DNA from: JACVRW01 sp963716215
GTDB lineage: Bacteria; Actinomycetota; Thermoleophilia; Solirubrobacterales; Thermoleophilaceae
NCBI GenBank assembly: GCA_963716215.1
Contig: OY970298.1
Coordinates: 3,224,001-3,288,000, forward strand
Direction of reading: 5' to 3'
DNA: 64,000 nt
Both the position numbers and the translations under genes were made by a program. Below, piece by piece: positions 6,512 to 17,592 of the stretch (within the stretch, counting starts at the first letter, position 1; the number at the start of each line of letters is the position of its first letter). The notes under the pieces were generated by a model. That model saw nothing but the letters and a program-made list of their open reading frames with translations. It was not told the origin of the DNA and searched no databases.

Positions 6512-8374
6512 TTACTTCGTGCGTATCTCCACCAATTCGGGATACGCGGCCGAACTCCTGCCGCTCGCGCGCGGGCTCCGCGCGCGGCTCCCGGACCCCT
6601 CGAGGCGCACCAGCGCCCAGGCGATCAGCGCCACCAGTCCGGCGGTGATCGTCGCCACGACGAGATAGGCCACAAGGGCCAGTCCTCCCGGCACGTCGTC
6701 CTTCTGCTCGCGCTGCAGGATCTCCACGTCGCGCACGAACGGGCGGGTGAAGGTGGAGCGTGCCGGCACCTCGGGCGCCGGGATCGCACGGTCGCGCGGG
6801 AGGTAGATCGGAGTCCCCACGAGCGAGCTGCCCGTGTGCACGCGCACCAGGGCCTTCCAGCTGCCGTGCACCGGGATCGGCTCGGTCGTGCGGTAGGCGC
6901 CCGGCCCGAGCCGCCGCAGCTCGCTGACCACGCTCCCGCCCCCCTGCCAGGCGGTCACGTTCGCGAAGTTGGCACCCTCCACGCCGTCCGTCGGGCTGAA
7001 GCGGATCGTCGCCTGGACCTCGCGCCCGCCGCTCCCTGGCAGGTCGGCGAGGCTCACGGTCGCAAGCCGCGGCCCGTCGGAGGAGATCGGCAGGCCCCAT
7101 GCGACCACGGCGACGATCGCGAGGAAGCCGGCGAGCGCCGCCCGGCGGGCGCGGCGCCCGAGCGCGGGTGTATTCGTCATCGGCCGCGCGAGCGCGCTGC
7201 CCACGAAGCCGCCCACGGCGCCAGCCGCCACGGCAGTAAGGAGCCCGGCCACGGCGGCCTCGCCCAGCATCGCCTGGGACCACGGCAGCGGCATCCACAG
7301 GTGGCTCCACCCCCACTCCGCGGCCAGCCCGACGGTGCCGATCAGCGCGCCCGCCAGCGCCCCGGTCGCGACTGGGGAGCGTCCCGCCGCGCGCGCGAAG
7401 GCGGCCTCCACGAGCAGGGCCTCCACCAGGTAGAGCGGGAAGTGCGGCACGGTCTGGCCCCAGACGCCGCCGACCATCAGCGCCAGCAGCCCGCGGATCA
7501 GCACGAAGCCGAGCACTGCCATCAGCGCGCCACCGCGGCCCATGTAGACCCGTGCGGTGACGAGTCCGAGGCCGGCGGCGAGCATGACCAGCACCGGGTG
7601 CAGGACCTGGCGGAACTGCGGCACGCCGAAGTCGAACTCGCCCTGGAAGGTGGACAGAGCGACGAGGAAGCTGCCCAGCAGCAGCGCGCGGCGCACCGTC
7701 ACGAGCGGCCGCGGATGGTGCCGCTCGGGGTCGTGGCCGAGCGCGCCGATCCCGTCCGACAGCAGCGCCAACCCTCCAAGCGTGGCGAGCGACGCGCCCC
7801 CGATCAGCATCAGGTGGGTCGGTCCCCAGAGCGTCACGTCCTGGCCGAACAGCCGGTGCCAGACGTCGTCGAGCGGAAAGCCCGACAGGGCGAAGGCACC
7901 GCAGGCCACGATCAGCACGCCGCCGACCGGGAACCACCAACCGGCGCCCGGTGTGACGGCCGTGCGCGTCGGGCGCTCCCCCGCGAGCGCGGCGGTCAGG
8001 ACGCCGGACAGCAGCACCCCGTACAGACCGAACAGGATCAGGTAGTGGGCGGGATTGGCGAGCGGCCCGGCGTCGCGGCCGTTGTCGATGTGCAGCGAGA
8101 TGTCCCAGTACATCCCGAGCACCGCCGTCAGCAGGGACGCGCTCAGCAGCGTGGAGGGCAGCGCCGCCCAGGGCGGCAGGCCGGTGAACCGCTCGGCGGC
8201 GCGGCCGGCGCGGGCCAGCCAGTCGATCCGCCCGCTGCGGTGCCCGGCGATCAGCACCACGATCAGGGCGCTCGCCACGGCGGCACCGGCCGTTGCGGCG
8301 ACCGCTTCGCCGAGCGCGGCGCCGCCGGCGGGCTCGTCGCCGCTCGCTTGACCTACGAGTGTCAGCGCCTTCAT
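6512..8374 (-). CDS. Large polytopic membrane protein of unknown function with C-terminal extracytoplasmic domain
   Basis: A 620-aa integral membrane protein with roughly a dozen hydrophobic segments in residues ~25-415. These contain unusual conserved-looking polar stretches (MYWDISLHIDNGRD, NPAHYLILFG, LWGPTHLML, TFQGEFDFGVPQF). Residues ~425-570 form a non-membrane domain (GREVQATIRFSP, PGAYRTTEPIPVHGSWKA) that looks like an Ig-like FixH/YtkA-type strand domain, followed by a last membrane helix and a basic tail. No transport or enzyme motif is recognised. His/Asp pairs in membrane segments could bind metal; that is a guess. It is divergent from a TetR gene with an operator-like palindrome between them. 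Confidence 0.6.
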   Translation of the reverse strand: MKALTLVGQASGDEPAGGAALGEAVAATAGAAVASALIVVLIAGHRSGRIDWLARAGRAAERFTGLPPWAALPSTLLSASLLTAVLGMYWDISLHIDNGRDAGPLANPAHYLILFGLYGVLLSGVLTAALAGERPTRTAVTPGAGWWFPVGGVLIVACGAFALSGFPLDDVWHRLFGQDVTLWGPTHLMLIGGASLATLGGLALLSDGIGALGHDPERHHPRPLVTVRRALLLGSFLVALSTFQGEFDFGVPQFRQVLHPVLVMLAAGLGLVTARVYMGRGGALMAVLGFVLIRGLLALMVGGVWGQTVPHFPLYLVEALLVEAAFARAAGRSPVATGALAGALIGTVGLAAEWGWSHLWMPLPWSQAMLGEAAVAGLLTAVAAGAVGGFVGSALARPMTNTPALGRRARRAALAGFLAIVAVVAWGLPISSDGPRLATVSLADLPGSGGREVQATIRFSPTDGVEGANFANVTAWQGGGSVVSELRRLGPGAYRTTEPIPVHGSWKALVRVHTGSSLVGTPIYLPRDRAIPAPEVPARSTFTRPFVRDVEILQREQKDDVPGGLALVAYLVVATITAGLVALIAWALVRLEGSGSRARSPRASGRSSAAYPELVEIRTK

Positions 8375-8433
8375 GTGTCAGTCTCCCGCGCGTCGAACGA
8401 CCATCGGTTGACTTGGTGTGCCCAGCCAGCAAA

Positions 8434-8453
8434 CTAACTGAACGTCCAGTAAG
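8434..8453. promoter_or_regulatory. Probable TetR operator between divergent genes
   Basis: Imperfect palindrome CTAACTGAACGTCCAGTAAG. The inner 14 bases (ACTG-AACGTC-CAGT) match their reverse complement at 12 of 14 positions. It sits in the 146-bp gap between the unknown membrane protein (minus) and the TetR gene (plus), the usual place for autoregulation and control of the divergent gene. Confidence 0.6.
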
Positions 8454-8520
8454 TGATGTGTGACCAGTCTCACACTCGCTCGCCCGCCCCAAGCGAGCAC
8501 CCCGCCTCCCCCGCATCGCA

Positions 8521-9168
8521 GTGAGCACAACGCCACGCAAACGCCTCACCGCCGAGGAACGCAGAGTCGCGATTCTCGACTCCGCGCTGGCCGTGTTCTC
8601 GGAGCGCGGCTACCACGCGTCGTCGATCGACGACATCGCGCGCGAGGGCGGCGTCTCGAAGGCGCTCATCTACGAGCACTTCGCGTCGAAGCAGGACCTC
8701 TATGCCGAGCTGCTCGAACAGCACGCCGGCGTGCTGTTCAGCGCGCTCGCGGAGGCCATCTCGGAGGCAGGCAGCTCGGCTCCGTCGCGGCTCGCCGTCG
8801 GGTTCGACGCGTTCTACGGGTTCGTCGAGGAACACCGCGTGGCCTGGCGCATGCTGTTCCGCGAGGCCACCGACCCGGAGGCGGTGGCCGTACTCGACCG
8901 GGTCGTGACCCAGGTGATCGCGGTCGTCGCCGGGCTGATCGCGGAGGACCCCGGAACGCAGCGGGCCGAGACCGGCGTGGAGACGCGCGAACAGGGCGTG
9001 CAGATCCTGGCCCAGCTGCTCGTGGGCGCCGTGCAGTCGCTCGCGAACTGGTGGGCGGACCATCAGGAGCTGCCGCGCGAGCGAATCGTCGAGATGACGA
9101 TGGACTTCGCCTGGCTCGGCCTGCAGCGGCTCAGCCGCGGCGAGCGCTGGCCGGCCGCCGCCCAGTGA
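8521..9168 (+). CDS. TetR/AcrR family transcriptional regulator
   Basis: A 215-aa one-component repressor. The N-terminal HTH is canonical: RRVAILDSALAVFSERGYH, then SSIDDIAREGGVSKALIYEHF, where YEHF aligns with the family's Y-x-HF. The C-terminal helical half is the ligand pocket. GTG start at 8521; alternatives downstream would cut the HTH. The stop overlaps the start of the acyl-CoA ligase (GTGA), and the gene is divergent from the large membrane protein. The coupling suggests the regulator senses a CoA thioester or a free acid related to the ligase; this is inference. Confidence 0.88.
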   Translation: MSTTPRKRLTAEERRVAILDSALAVFSERGYHASSIDDIAREGGVSKALIYEHFASKQDLYAELLEQHAGVLFSALAEAISEAGSSAPSRLAVGFDAFYGFVEEHRVAWRMLFREATDPEAVAVLDRVVTQVIAVVAGLIAEDPGTQRAETGVETREQGVQILAQLLVGAVQSLANWWADHQELPRERIVEMTMDFAWLGLQRLSRGERWPAAAQ

Positions 9169-10580
9169 ACTTCGTCCGCGAGGTCGTGGACGCGGCCGAC
9201 CCGAAGGGACTGGCGCTGGTGGCCGTCGATGGCGGCGGCGAGCGGCGCGAGATCGCTTTCGGCGAGGTAGCCGACCGTTCCGCCCGGCTGGCCGGTGCGC
9301 TGACGCAGCGCGGCGTACGGCGCGGCGACGCGGTCATGACGCTGATCGGCAACCGGCCCGACTGGGTCTACGCGATGCTGGCGTGCTGGCGACTCGGCGC
9401 GATCGCGCAGCCGTGTGCCGAGCAGCTGCGCTCCGCCGACCTGCGCGCGCGCATGGAGGCGGTGGAGCCGCGCGCGATCGTCGCCGAGGCCGGCAACGTC
9501 GACCTCGCCACGAACGCCGGGTTCGACGGGCCGCTCCTGGTCGTGCCCGACGAGCGCCTGTTCGAGACCGCTCCCGCCCCCCTTGTCGAGCTGGAGGCCG
9601 AGGATCCGGCGCTGATCGTGTTCACGTCCGGCACCTCCGGCAAGCCGAAGCCCATCCGCCACGGCGCGCGCTACCTGGCGGGACAGCGGGTACAGGCCGA
9701 GCACTGGTACGCCGCACGCCCCGGCGACCTGTGCTGGTGCACGGCGGCCAGCGGCTGGTCGCTGTCGGCGCGCAACGCGTTCGTAGCCGCCTGGCTGCGC
9801 GGCGCTGCGGCGCTGCTACACGACGCCCGCTTCGACGCGGGCGAGCGGCTCGAGCTGCTGGAGCGCGAGCGCGTCAGCGTGCTCTGCATGTCGCCCACCG
9901 AGTACCGGGCGATCGCGAAGCACGGCGAGCTGCGCCGGCTGCCGGCCCTGCGCCACGCGGTCGCCGCCGGCGAGCCGCTCAACCCGGAGGTGGTCGTGAC
10001 CTGGCAGGAGTGCGTCGGGGTGTCCGTGCACGACGGCTTCGGCCAGACCGAGACCGGCCACCTGACCGGGATGCCGATCGGCCCGCCCGTGAAGCCGGGG
10101 TCCATGGGCCGACCGCTGCCCGGCTTCAAGGCGTGGATCGACGAGGGGGAGCTGGTGGTGGACCCCGCCACCGTGCCGACCTTCTTCATCGACGGCGAGC
10201 GGGACCGGCCCTGGCGCACCGGCGACCGCGTCCGCGAGGACGATGAGGGCTACCTCTGGTTCGAGGGCCGCACCGACGACGTGATCATCTCGGCCGGCTA
10301 CCGGATCGGGCCGTTCGAGGTGGAGTCGGCGCTGGTGGCGCATCCGGCCGTGGCCGAGGCGGCCGCCGTGGCAGCCCCGGACGAGGTGCGCGGCCAGGTG
10401 GTGCGTGCCGTGGTCGTGCTGCAGCCCGGCTACCAGCCAGGCGACGCGCTAGCGAGGGAGCTCCAGGACCACGTGAAGGGCCAGACCGCGCCCTACAAGT
10501 ACCCGCGCATAGTGGACTTCGCGGAGGCGCTGCCGAAATCCACGAGCGGCAAGATCAAGCGAGCCGCGCTGCGCGAGTAG
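9165..10580 (+). CDS. AMP-forming acyl-CoA synthetase (ANL superfamily)
   Basis: A 471-aa enzyme activating a carboxylic acid to acyl-AMP and then acyl-CoA. Seen: P-loop-like FTSGTSGKPKPI at ~residue 150, the GFGQTETGHL motif at ~288, the TGDRV hinge region, and the C-terminal lysine motif PKSTSGKIKRAAL. At 471 residues it is shorter than acetyl-CoA synthetase (~650), closer to the medium-chain acyl-CoA synthetase group. GTG start overlaps the TetR stop, so a DUF4387-like or chromosomal unrelated start is unlikely. Substrate is unknown; coupling with TetR suggests control by its own substrate or product. Confidence 0.85.
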   Translation: MNFVREVVDAADPKGLALVAVDGGGERREIAFGEVADRSARLAGALTQRGVRRGDAVMTLIGNRPDWVYAMLACWRLGAIAQPCAEQLRSADLRARMEAVEPRAIVAEAGNVDLATNAGFDGPLLVVPDERLFETAPAPLVELEAEDPALIVFTSGTSGKPKPIRHGARYLAGQRVQAEHWYAARPGDLCWCTAASGWSLSARNAFVAAWLRGAAALLHDARFDAGERLELLERERVSVLCMSPTEYRAIAKHGELRRLPALRHAVAAGEPLNPEVVVTWQECVGVSVHDGFGQTETGHLTGMPIGPPVKPGSMGRPLPGFKAWIDEGELVVDPATVPTFFIDGERDRPWRTGDRVREDDEGYLWFEGRTDDVIISAGYRIGPFEVESALVAHPAVAEAAAVAAPDEVRGQVVRAVVVLQPGYQPGDALARELQDHVKGQTAPYKYPRIVDFAEALPKSTSGKIKRAALRE

Positions 10581-10591
10581 CCTCAGAGGCG

Positions 10592-12550
<1,959 letters not shown>

Positions 12551-13346
12551 CCATCCTCGGCTTGGCGCTGGGCGCCGCGCCGTCGGCCCACGACGTGGCG
12601 GTGCGCGTCTCGTCCTGGGGACCTCGCCCAGCCGCGAGCGCCGGTGAGGCGCGGGCGCACCGGCTGATGGCGCGCGGCTTCCGCGCGGCCGGGCTGCGCG
12701 TGGCGGTGCAGGAGTTCGCCGTACCGGGCCGCGGGCGCTCGCGCAACGTGATCGGCACGCTGGACACACCGGCCACGTGCCTGCGGATCGCGATGGCGCA
12801 CACCGACACCACGCCGACCGCGCCCGGTGCCAACGACAACGCCTCGGGTCTCGGGGTCATCGCGGCGCTGGCCCGGCGGCTGCGGGCGATCGACCCGCCG
12901 TGCGACGTCTGGCTGGTCGCGACCGGCGCCGAGGAGCGCATCTACACCGGGTCGCCCGATCACCTCGGCGCGCTCGCGCTGGCGCGGCGGGCGCGTGCCC
13001 GCGGGGGCGCGCGGCGCCTGCAGTGGGCCCTGTCGCTGGACGAGGTCGGCCGCGACCGCCCGTTCTGGCTGCGCTCGCCCGCGGCGGGCGTGCGCGCGAG
13101 CGTCGAGGGAGCGTTGCTGCGCGCCGGGCGAGCCGCGCGCGTCCCGGTCAGCTGGGTGCGCGACGAGGCGACCGGCAACTCCGATCACCGCGAGTTCGAG
13201 CTGCTCGGGCTGCCCGGGCTGAAGCTGGGAGTCGGCGCGGGCGGCGAGCCCTGCCGCCACACCCCCTGCGACCGCCCGGAGCGCCTCGACCCGGCATCAC
13301 TCCGCCTGGCCCGCCGGCTGGTGGAGGCGGCCCTGACTGCGCGCCG

Positions 13347-15806
13347 CTAGGGCTGCGCCATCGGCCGCTCGCGCGGCTTGTCCATCAGCTTCGACGGCCA
13401 CCACACCCGCCCCCCGAGCTTGAAGACGATCGCCGGGACCAGGACGCTGCGCACGAGGAACGTGTCCAGGAGCACGCCGAAGGCGACCACGAAGCCGATC
13501 TCCGTCAGGAACACGAGGGGCAACACCGCCAGCACCGAGAAGGTGCCGGCCAGCACGATCCCAGCGCTCGTGATCACGCCACCGGTCACCGCCAGCGCGC
13601 GCAGGATCCCCTCGCGCGTGCCGTGCTTGAGGGTTTCCTCGCGCGCTCGCGCCATCAGGAAGATGTTGTAGTCCACCCCGAGCGCAACCAGGAACACGAA
13701 CGCGAACAGCGGCAGCGACGGGTCCGAGCCGGGGAAGCCGAAGAACACGTCGAAGACGAAGTACCCCACTCCAAGCGCGGCCAGGAAGCTGACGATCACC
13801 GTCCCGATCAGCACCAGCGGCGCGATCACCGCGCGCAGGAGCGCCACCAGGATCAGGAACACGACGACGAGCACGATCGGCGGGATCACCGCCGAGTCCC
13901 ATGCGGCGGCCTCACGCACGTCGAATTCGACGGCGCTCGCGCCGCCGATCAAGGTGCCCGGAGCCGCCTCGTGGGCGGCATCCCGCATCGGCTCGATCAG
14001 GTCGAACGCCTCGGTCGAGTAGGGCTCCGGCTCGAGCGTCGCCTGCACGAGCACACCGGGGTCGCCCTCGGCGACCGGCGGCGAGACGGACTGCACCCCT
14101 TCCACGTCCGCAAGCGCGCGGCTGACCGCCGGGACGTCGGCGCGGTCGGGGACGATCACGTCGGTCGGCGCCGAGGCGCCCGAGGGGAAGCTCTTCGAGA
14201 GCAGCTCCTGGCCCTCGACGGATTCGACCTTGGTGCGATAGCTGTCGTTGGTGGTGAGGTCGGTGGAGAAGAAGAGCAGGCCGGCGCACATGACCAGCAG
14301 CACCGCGGTCGAGCCGACCAGCACTCGCGTGGGGTTCTCGGCCACGCGATCGCCGACCTCCTTCCAGAATCCGTGCGTGGCGTCGGCGAGGCGCTCGTGC
14401 TTGGTGCGGCGGATCTCGTAGGGCTGGAAGACCGCGCGGTCGAGCGGGCCGACGATCAGCGACGGGATGCGGACATGGCCGCGCGTGATCCAGGCGAAGA
14501 GGGCGCGCAGGATCGCGTTGAGCAGGACCAGCGGCAGCAACACCAGGACGATCAGGCAGGCGACGACGACCGCACTCAGCGCGAAGACGCGCGAGCCTTC
14601 CACGATCCGGCGCCCGAGCGCCCGCTGGCGCGGCTGGTCGGCCTCCGACCACCGCGGCGTGTGCGGGACGAACGGCCAGAAGGCGCGGCGGCCGAAGATC
14701 GTCAGCAGCGCGGGCAGCAGCGTGAGCATCGAGAGTGCGGCGCAGGCCACGCCCATCGCGACGATCGGGCCCATCCCCGACGTGCCGTTGACCTTGGCGA
14801 TCGAAAGGCATAGCAGCGCGGCGATCACGGTCGCGGCCGACGCAAACACGGCCGGGCCCGCCGACGCCATGGCGGCTTGCATCGCCACGTGGCGGTCCTC
14901 GGTGTGGTGCAGCTCCTCCCGGTATCTGGCGACGATCAGGAGCGCGTAATCGGTCCCGGCCCCCAGCACCATGATCGACATGATCGAGCTCGACTGGCCG
15001 TTGATCGTCACGCCCAGCTCGGAGAGCCCGTAGCCCACCGAGCGGGCGAGGATCTCGGCGAAGATGATCGCCACCAGGGGGACGAACAAGAAGATCGGCG
15101 ACCGGTAGATCAGGATCAGCAGGACGATCACCAGCGACACCGCGGCGAGCAGCAGCGTGCCGTTGATGCCCTCGAAGACCTCGATCGCGTCCGCCGCGTA
15201 GCCGGCGCCGCCGGTGACCTTCACCTCGAGGCCGCCGCCAGGGTCCGACACGGTGTCGCGCCAGAACTGGACTGGATCGAGGATCCGGTCGCTCTCGCCG
15301 TTGCCCTTCAGATAGGCCGTGATGATCGCGGCCTTGCCATCCGACGAGCAGATCGGCCCGACAAACGGCTCGTACCCGTCCGGCTGGCCCGGGACAGCGC
15401 TGACCGGTGACCCGCAGCCCTCCGGCAGATCCTCCGCGGGTGCTGTCGTGCCGCCGCCCTCGGCATCGGCGCCGGCCGTGGCCGCCCCGTCCGCGACCAC
15501 GCCTGGGAAGCGCTGTTCGGTCAGCCTCACGACGTCGTCGGCGATCTGTTGGCGGTCCGCCTCCGTCAGCCCGGACTCACGCCGGTAGACGATCACGGCC
15601 GGGGCGAGCTCGCCGCCCTGCAGCTCCTCGGTCGCGGTCAGCGCCTTGGTCGACTCAGCGTCCCCCGGCAAGAACGAGGTGGACTCGTTCTCCTCGGCAT
15701 CGGCGAACTTGCCGGGCAGGTTCGTGCCGAACGCGATGAAGATGCCGAGCAGCCAAACAGCGAAGACGATCCACTTGGCGCGCGAGCCAGCGGGAATTGC
15801 GAACAC
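13347..15806 (-). CDS. MMPL/RND-family membrane transporter
   Basis: An 819-aa RND-type exporter of the MMPL group (proton-driven export of lipids or hydrophobic compounds). Layout is the expected duplication: helix 1 (WIVFAVWLLGIFIAFGTNL), a large extracytoplasmic domain, a five-helix block with GAGTDYALLIVARYREEL (the paired Asp-Tyr of helix 4), a cytoplasmic linker, then the second half with helix 7, a second external domain and a block with ALGVDYNIFLMARAREE. GTG start only 9 bp after the glnA stop, so it is probably cotranscribed with glutamine synthetase. Substrate is unknown. Confidence 0.85.
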   Translation of the reverse strand: MFAIPAGSRAKWIVFAVWLLGIFIAFGTNLPGKFADAEENESTSFLPGDAESTKALTATEELQGGELAPAVIVYRRESGLTEADRQQIADDVVRLTEQRFPGVVADGAATAGADAEGGGTTAPAEDLPEGCGSPVSAVPGQPDGYEPFVGPICSSDGKAAIITAYLKGNGESDRILDPVQFWRDTVSDPGGGLEVKVTGGAGYAADAIEVFEGINGTLLLAAVSLVIVLLILIYRSPIFLFVPLVAIIFAEILARSVGYGLSELGVTINGQSSSIMSIMVLGAGTDYALLIVARYREELHHTEDRHVAMQAAMASAGPAVFASAATVIAALLCLSIAKVNGTSGMGPIVAMGVACAALSMLTLLPALLTIFGRRAFWPFVPHTPRWSEADQPRQRALGRRIVEGSRVFALSAVVVACLIVLVLLPLVLLNAILRALFAWITRGHVRIPSLIVGPLDRAVFQPYEIRRTKHERLADATHGFWKEVGDRVAENPTRVLVGSTAVLLVMCAGLLFFSTDLTTNDSYRTKVESVEGQELLSKSFPSGASAPTDVIVPDRADVPAVSRALADVEGVQSVSPPVAEGDPGVLVQATLEPEPYSTEAFDLIEPMRDAAHEAAPGTLIGGASAVEFDVREAAAWDSAVIPPIVLVVVFLILVALLRAVIAPLVLIGTVIVSFLAALGVGYFVFDVFFGFPGSDPSLPLFAFVFLVALGVDYNIFLMARAREETLKHGTREGILRALAVTGGVITSAGIVLAGTFSVLAVLPLVFLTEIGFVVAFGVLLDTFLVRSVLVPAIVFKLGGRVWWPSKLMDKPRERPMAQP

Positions 15807-15815
15807 GTAAGACTC

Positions 15816-17168
15816 CTAGAGGACGGCGAGGTAGCGGTCGAGCTCCCACTGGGTTACCTGGACCCGGTAGTCCTCCCACTCCTGGCGCTTGATCTCGATG
15901 TAGCGGTTGAAGATGTGCTCGCCGAACGTGCGCAGCACGAGCTCTGACTCGGCGGTCAACTCGATGGCCTCGCCGAGCGTCTCGGGCAGCTGCTCGATGC
16001 CGAGCCGCCGCCGCTCCTCGGGACTGATGTGGTACAGGTTCTTGTCCATCGGCTCGGGAAGCTCGTAGCCTTTCTCGATGCCCTCGAGCCCCGCCGCGAG
16101 CAGGATCGCGAAGGTCAGGTAGGGGTTGCACGCCGGGTCGGGGCAGCGCAGCTCCATGCGCGTGGCCTGCTCCTTGCCGGGGTGGTAGAGCGGCACCCGC
16201 ACGAGCGCCGAGCGGTTGCGGCGCGACCAGGCGCAGTAGACGGGCGCCTCATAGCCGGGCACCAGGCGCTTGTAGGAGTTGACCCACTGGGCGAAGACCG
16301 AGGCGATCTCGCGCGCGTGCCTGAGTTGGCCGGCGATGAACGCCTTGCCGACGTCGGAGAGGAAGTACTGGTCGTTGGCGTCGTAGAAGGCGTTGCGCTC
16401 GTCGGTGAACAGCGACTGATGCGTGTGCATGCCGGAGCCGTTCTCGCCGAACAGCGGCTTCGGCATGAAGGTCGCGTGCCAGCCGTACTTCATGGCGTAT
16501 TCCTTGACCGTGATCCGGTACGTCATGCAGTCGTCCGCCATCTTCAGCGCGTCCGCGTAGCGCATGTCGATTTCGTGCTGCGAGGGGCCGACCTCGTGGT
16601 GGGTGTACTCCACGTGGATGCCGAGCTCCTCGAGCGCCAGCACGGTCTCGCGGCGGACGTCGGAGCCGGCGTCGAGCGTCGTGAGGTCGAAGTAGCCGCC
16701 CTCGTCGAGGATCTCGGGCTGCTGGCCGCTCTCGACCTTGGCGTTGCGGAAGTAGAAGAACTCCAGCTCCGGGCCGACGTTGAAGTCCGTGAAGCCCATC
16801 GACTCGGCGCGGGCCAGCGCCCGCCGCAGCACCTGGCGCGGATCGCCCTCGTAGGGCTCGCGGCTAGGGGTCACGACGTCGCAGAACATGCGTGCCACAC
16901 CGCGGTCCTCGGGGCGCCACGGGAGCACCGCGAAGGTGGAGGCATCGGGCATCGCGATCATGTCCGACTCCTCGATCGCGTTGAAGCCGGTGATCGACGA
17001 GCCATCGAAGCCCATTCCGCCCTCGAAAGCGTCGTCCAGCTCCTCCGCGTTGATCGAGAAGCTCTTCAGCTGGCCGAGGATGTCCGTGAACCACAGGCGG
17101 ACGAAGCGGATGTCTCGATCATCGACGATCGCCTTGACGTCGTCGGCGGTCTTCGGCTGGTCAGCCAT
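15816..17168 (-). CDS. glnA: Type I glutamine synthetase
   Basis: A 450-aa ATP-dependent glutamate-ammonia ligase, a dodecamer in the cytosol. Seen: VRLWFTDILGQLKSFSI near the N-terminus, FDGSSITGF, the metal-binding NVGPELEFF (~residue 130), the ammonium/glutamate-side HEVGPSQHEID (~205), the ATP-site FGENGSGMHTHQSL (~255), and RNRSALVRVPLY. Length and the LWFTDILG opening fit the GSI-alpha group (B. subtilis-like) better than the ~470-aa adenylylated GSI-beta, although a Tyr is present in MDKNLYHISPEE at the loop used for adenylylation in GSI-beta. Downstream is the MMPL gene, 9 bp away; upstream, on the same strand, is the HxlR gene with a 46-bp gap. Confidence 0.95.
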   Translation of the reverse strand: MADQPKTADDVKAIVDDRDIRFVRLWFTDILGQLKSFSINAEELDDAFEGGMGFDGSSITGFNAIEESDMIAMPDASTFAVLPWRPEDRGVARMFCDVVTPSREPYEGDPRQVLRRALARAESMGFTDFNVGPELEFFYFRNAKVESGQQPEILDEGGYFDLTTLDAGSDVRRETVLALEELGIHVEYTHHEVGPSQHEIDMRYADALKMADDCMTYRITVKEYAMKYGWHATFMPKPLFGENGSGMHTHQSLFTDERNAFYDANDQYFLSDVGKAFIAGQLRHAREIASVFAQWVNSYKRLVPGYEAPVYCAWSRRNRSALVRVPLYHPGKEQATRMELRCPDPACNPYLTFAILLAAGLEGIEKGYELPEPMDKNLYHISPEERRRLGIEQLPETLGEAIELTAESELVLRTFGEHIFNRYIEIKRQEWEDYRVQVTQWELDRYLAVL

Positions 17169-17214
17169 GGAGCTCCTTGCAGTGTGTCGTGGGAGAGCGA
17201 CGCCGCGCGACAGG

Positions 17215-17583
17215 CTAACGAGGCTCGAGCCACGACCGGGCCCAGACCCTGAGCGAGCGCACCGCCGGCTCGAGGGCCTGGCCCTTGGGAGTCAGGCAGT
17301 ACTCCACGCGCACCGGCATCTCGTCGATCACATTGCGTTCGACGATGCCCTCCGATTCGAGCTCCTTCATGCGTTCGGAGAGCAGCCGGTCAGAGAGGTC
17401 CGGGACCAGCACCTTCACCTCGGAGAAGCGCAGCGGCCCGTCGAGGAGGACGAAGACAATGGCGCCGGTCCAGCGCTTCCCGATCATCTCGACGGCGCGG
17501 TGGTAGGCCGAGCAGCAGCACTCGCGCCGCTCGACGACCGACTCCCCCTCCGCTATGGCCTGCCCGGAGGCCATGCCGAACAT
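17215..17583 (-). CDS. HxlR-family transcriptional regulator
   Basis: A 122-aa winged-helix regulator. The family signature is complete: conserved Cys near the N-terminus (RRECCCSAYHRAVEMIGKRW), then GPLRFSEVKVLVPDLSDRLLS and RMKELESEGIVER, ending in YCLTPKGQALEPAV. HxlR proteins often sense electrophiles or redox state through the N-terminal Cys; here there are three in a row (CCC). ATG at 17583 is 9 bp after the AhpD-like gene, so the pair forms an operon behind a perfect palindrome at 18181-18197, a probable autoregulatory site. Confidence 0.87.
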   Translation of the reverse strand: MFGMASGQAIAEGESVVERRECCCSAYHRAVEMIGKRWTGAIVFVLLDGPLRFSEVKVLVPDLSDRLLSERMKELESEGIVERNVIDEMPVRVEYCLTPKGQALEPAVRSLRVWARSWLEPR

Positions 17584-17592
17584 CGTAGACCT

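Noticed and set aside
6396..8549. 717-aa minus ORF overlapping the unknown membrane protein
   Set aside because: Out of frame with the hydrophobic helices; Arg-rich junk, and it would erase the TetR operator region.
16029..17252. Plus-strand 407-aa ORF over glnA
   Set aside because: Antisense shadow of glutamine synthetase, which has every catalytic motif.
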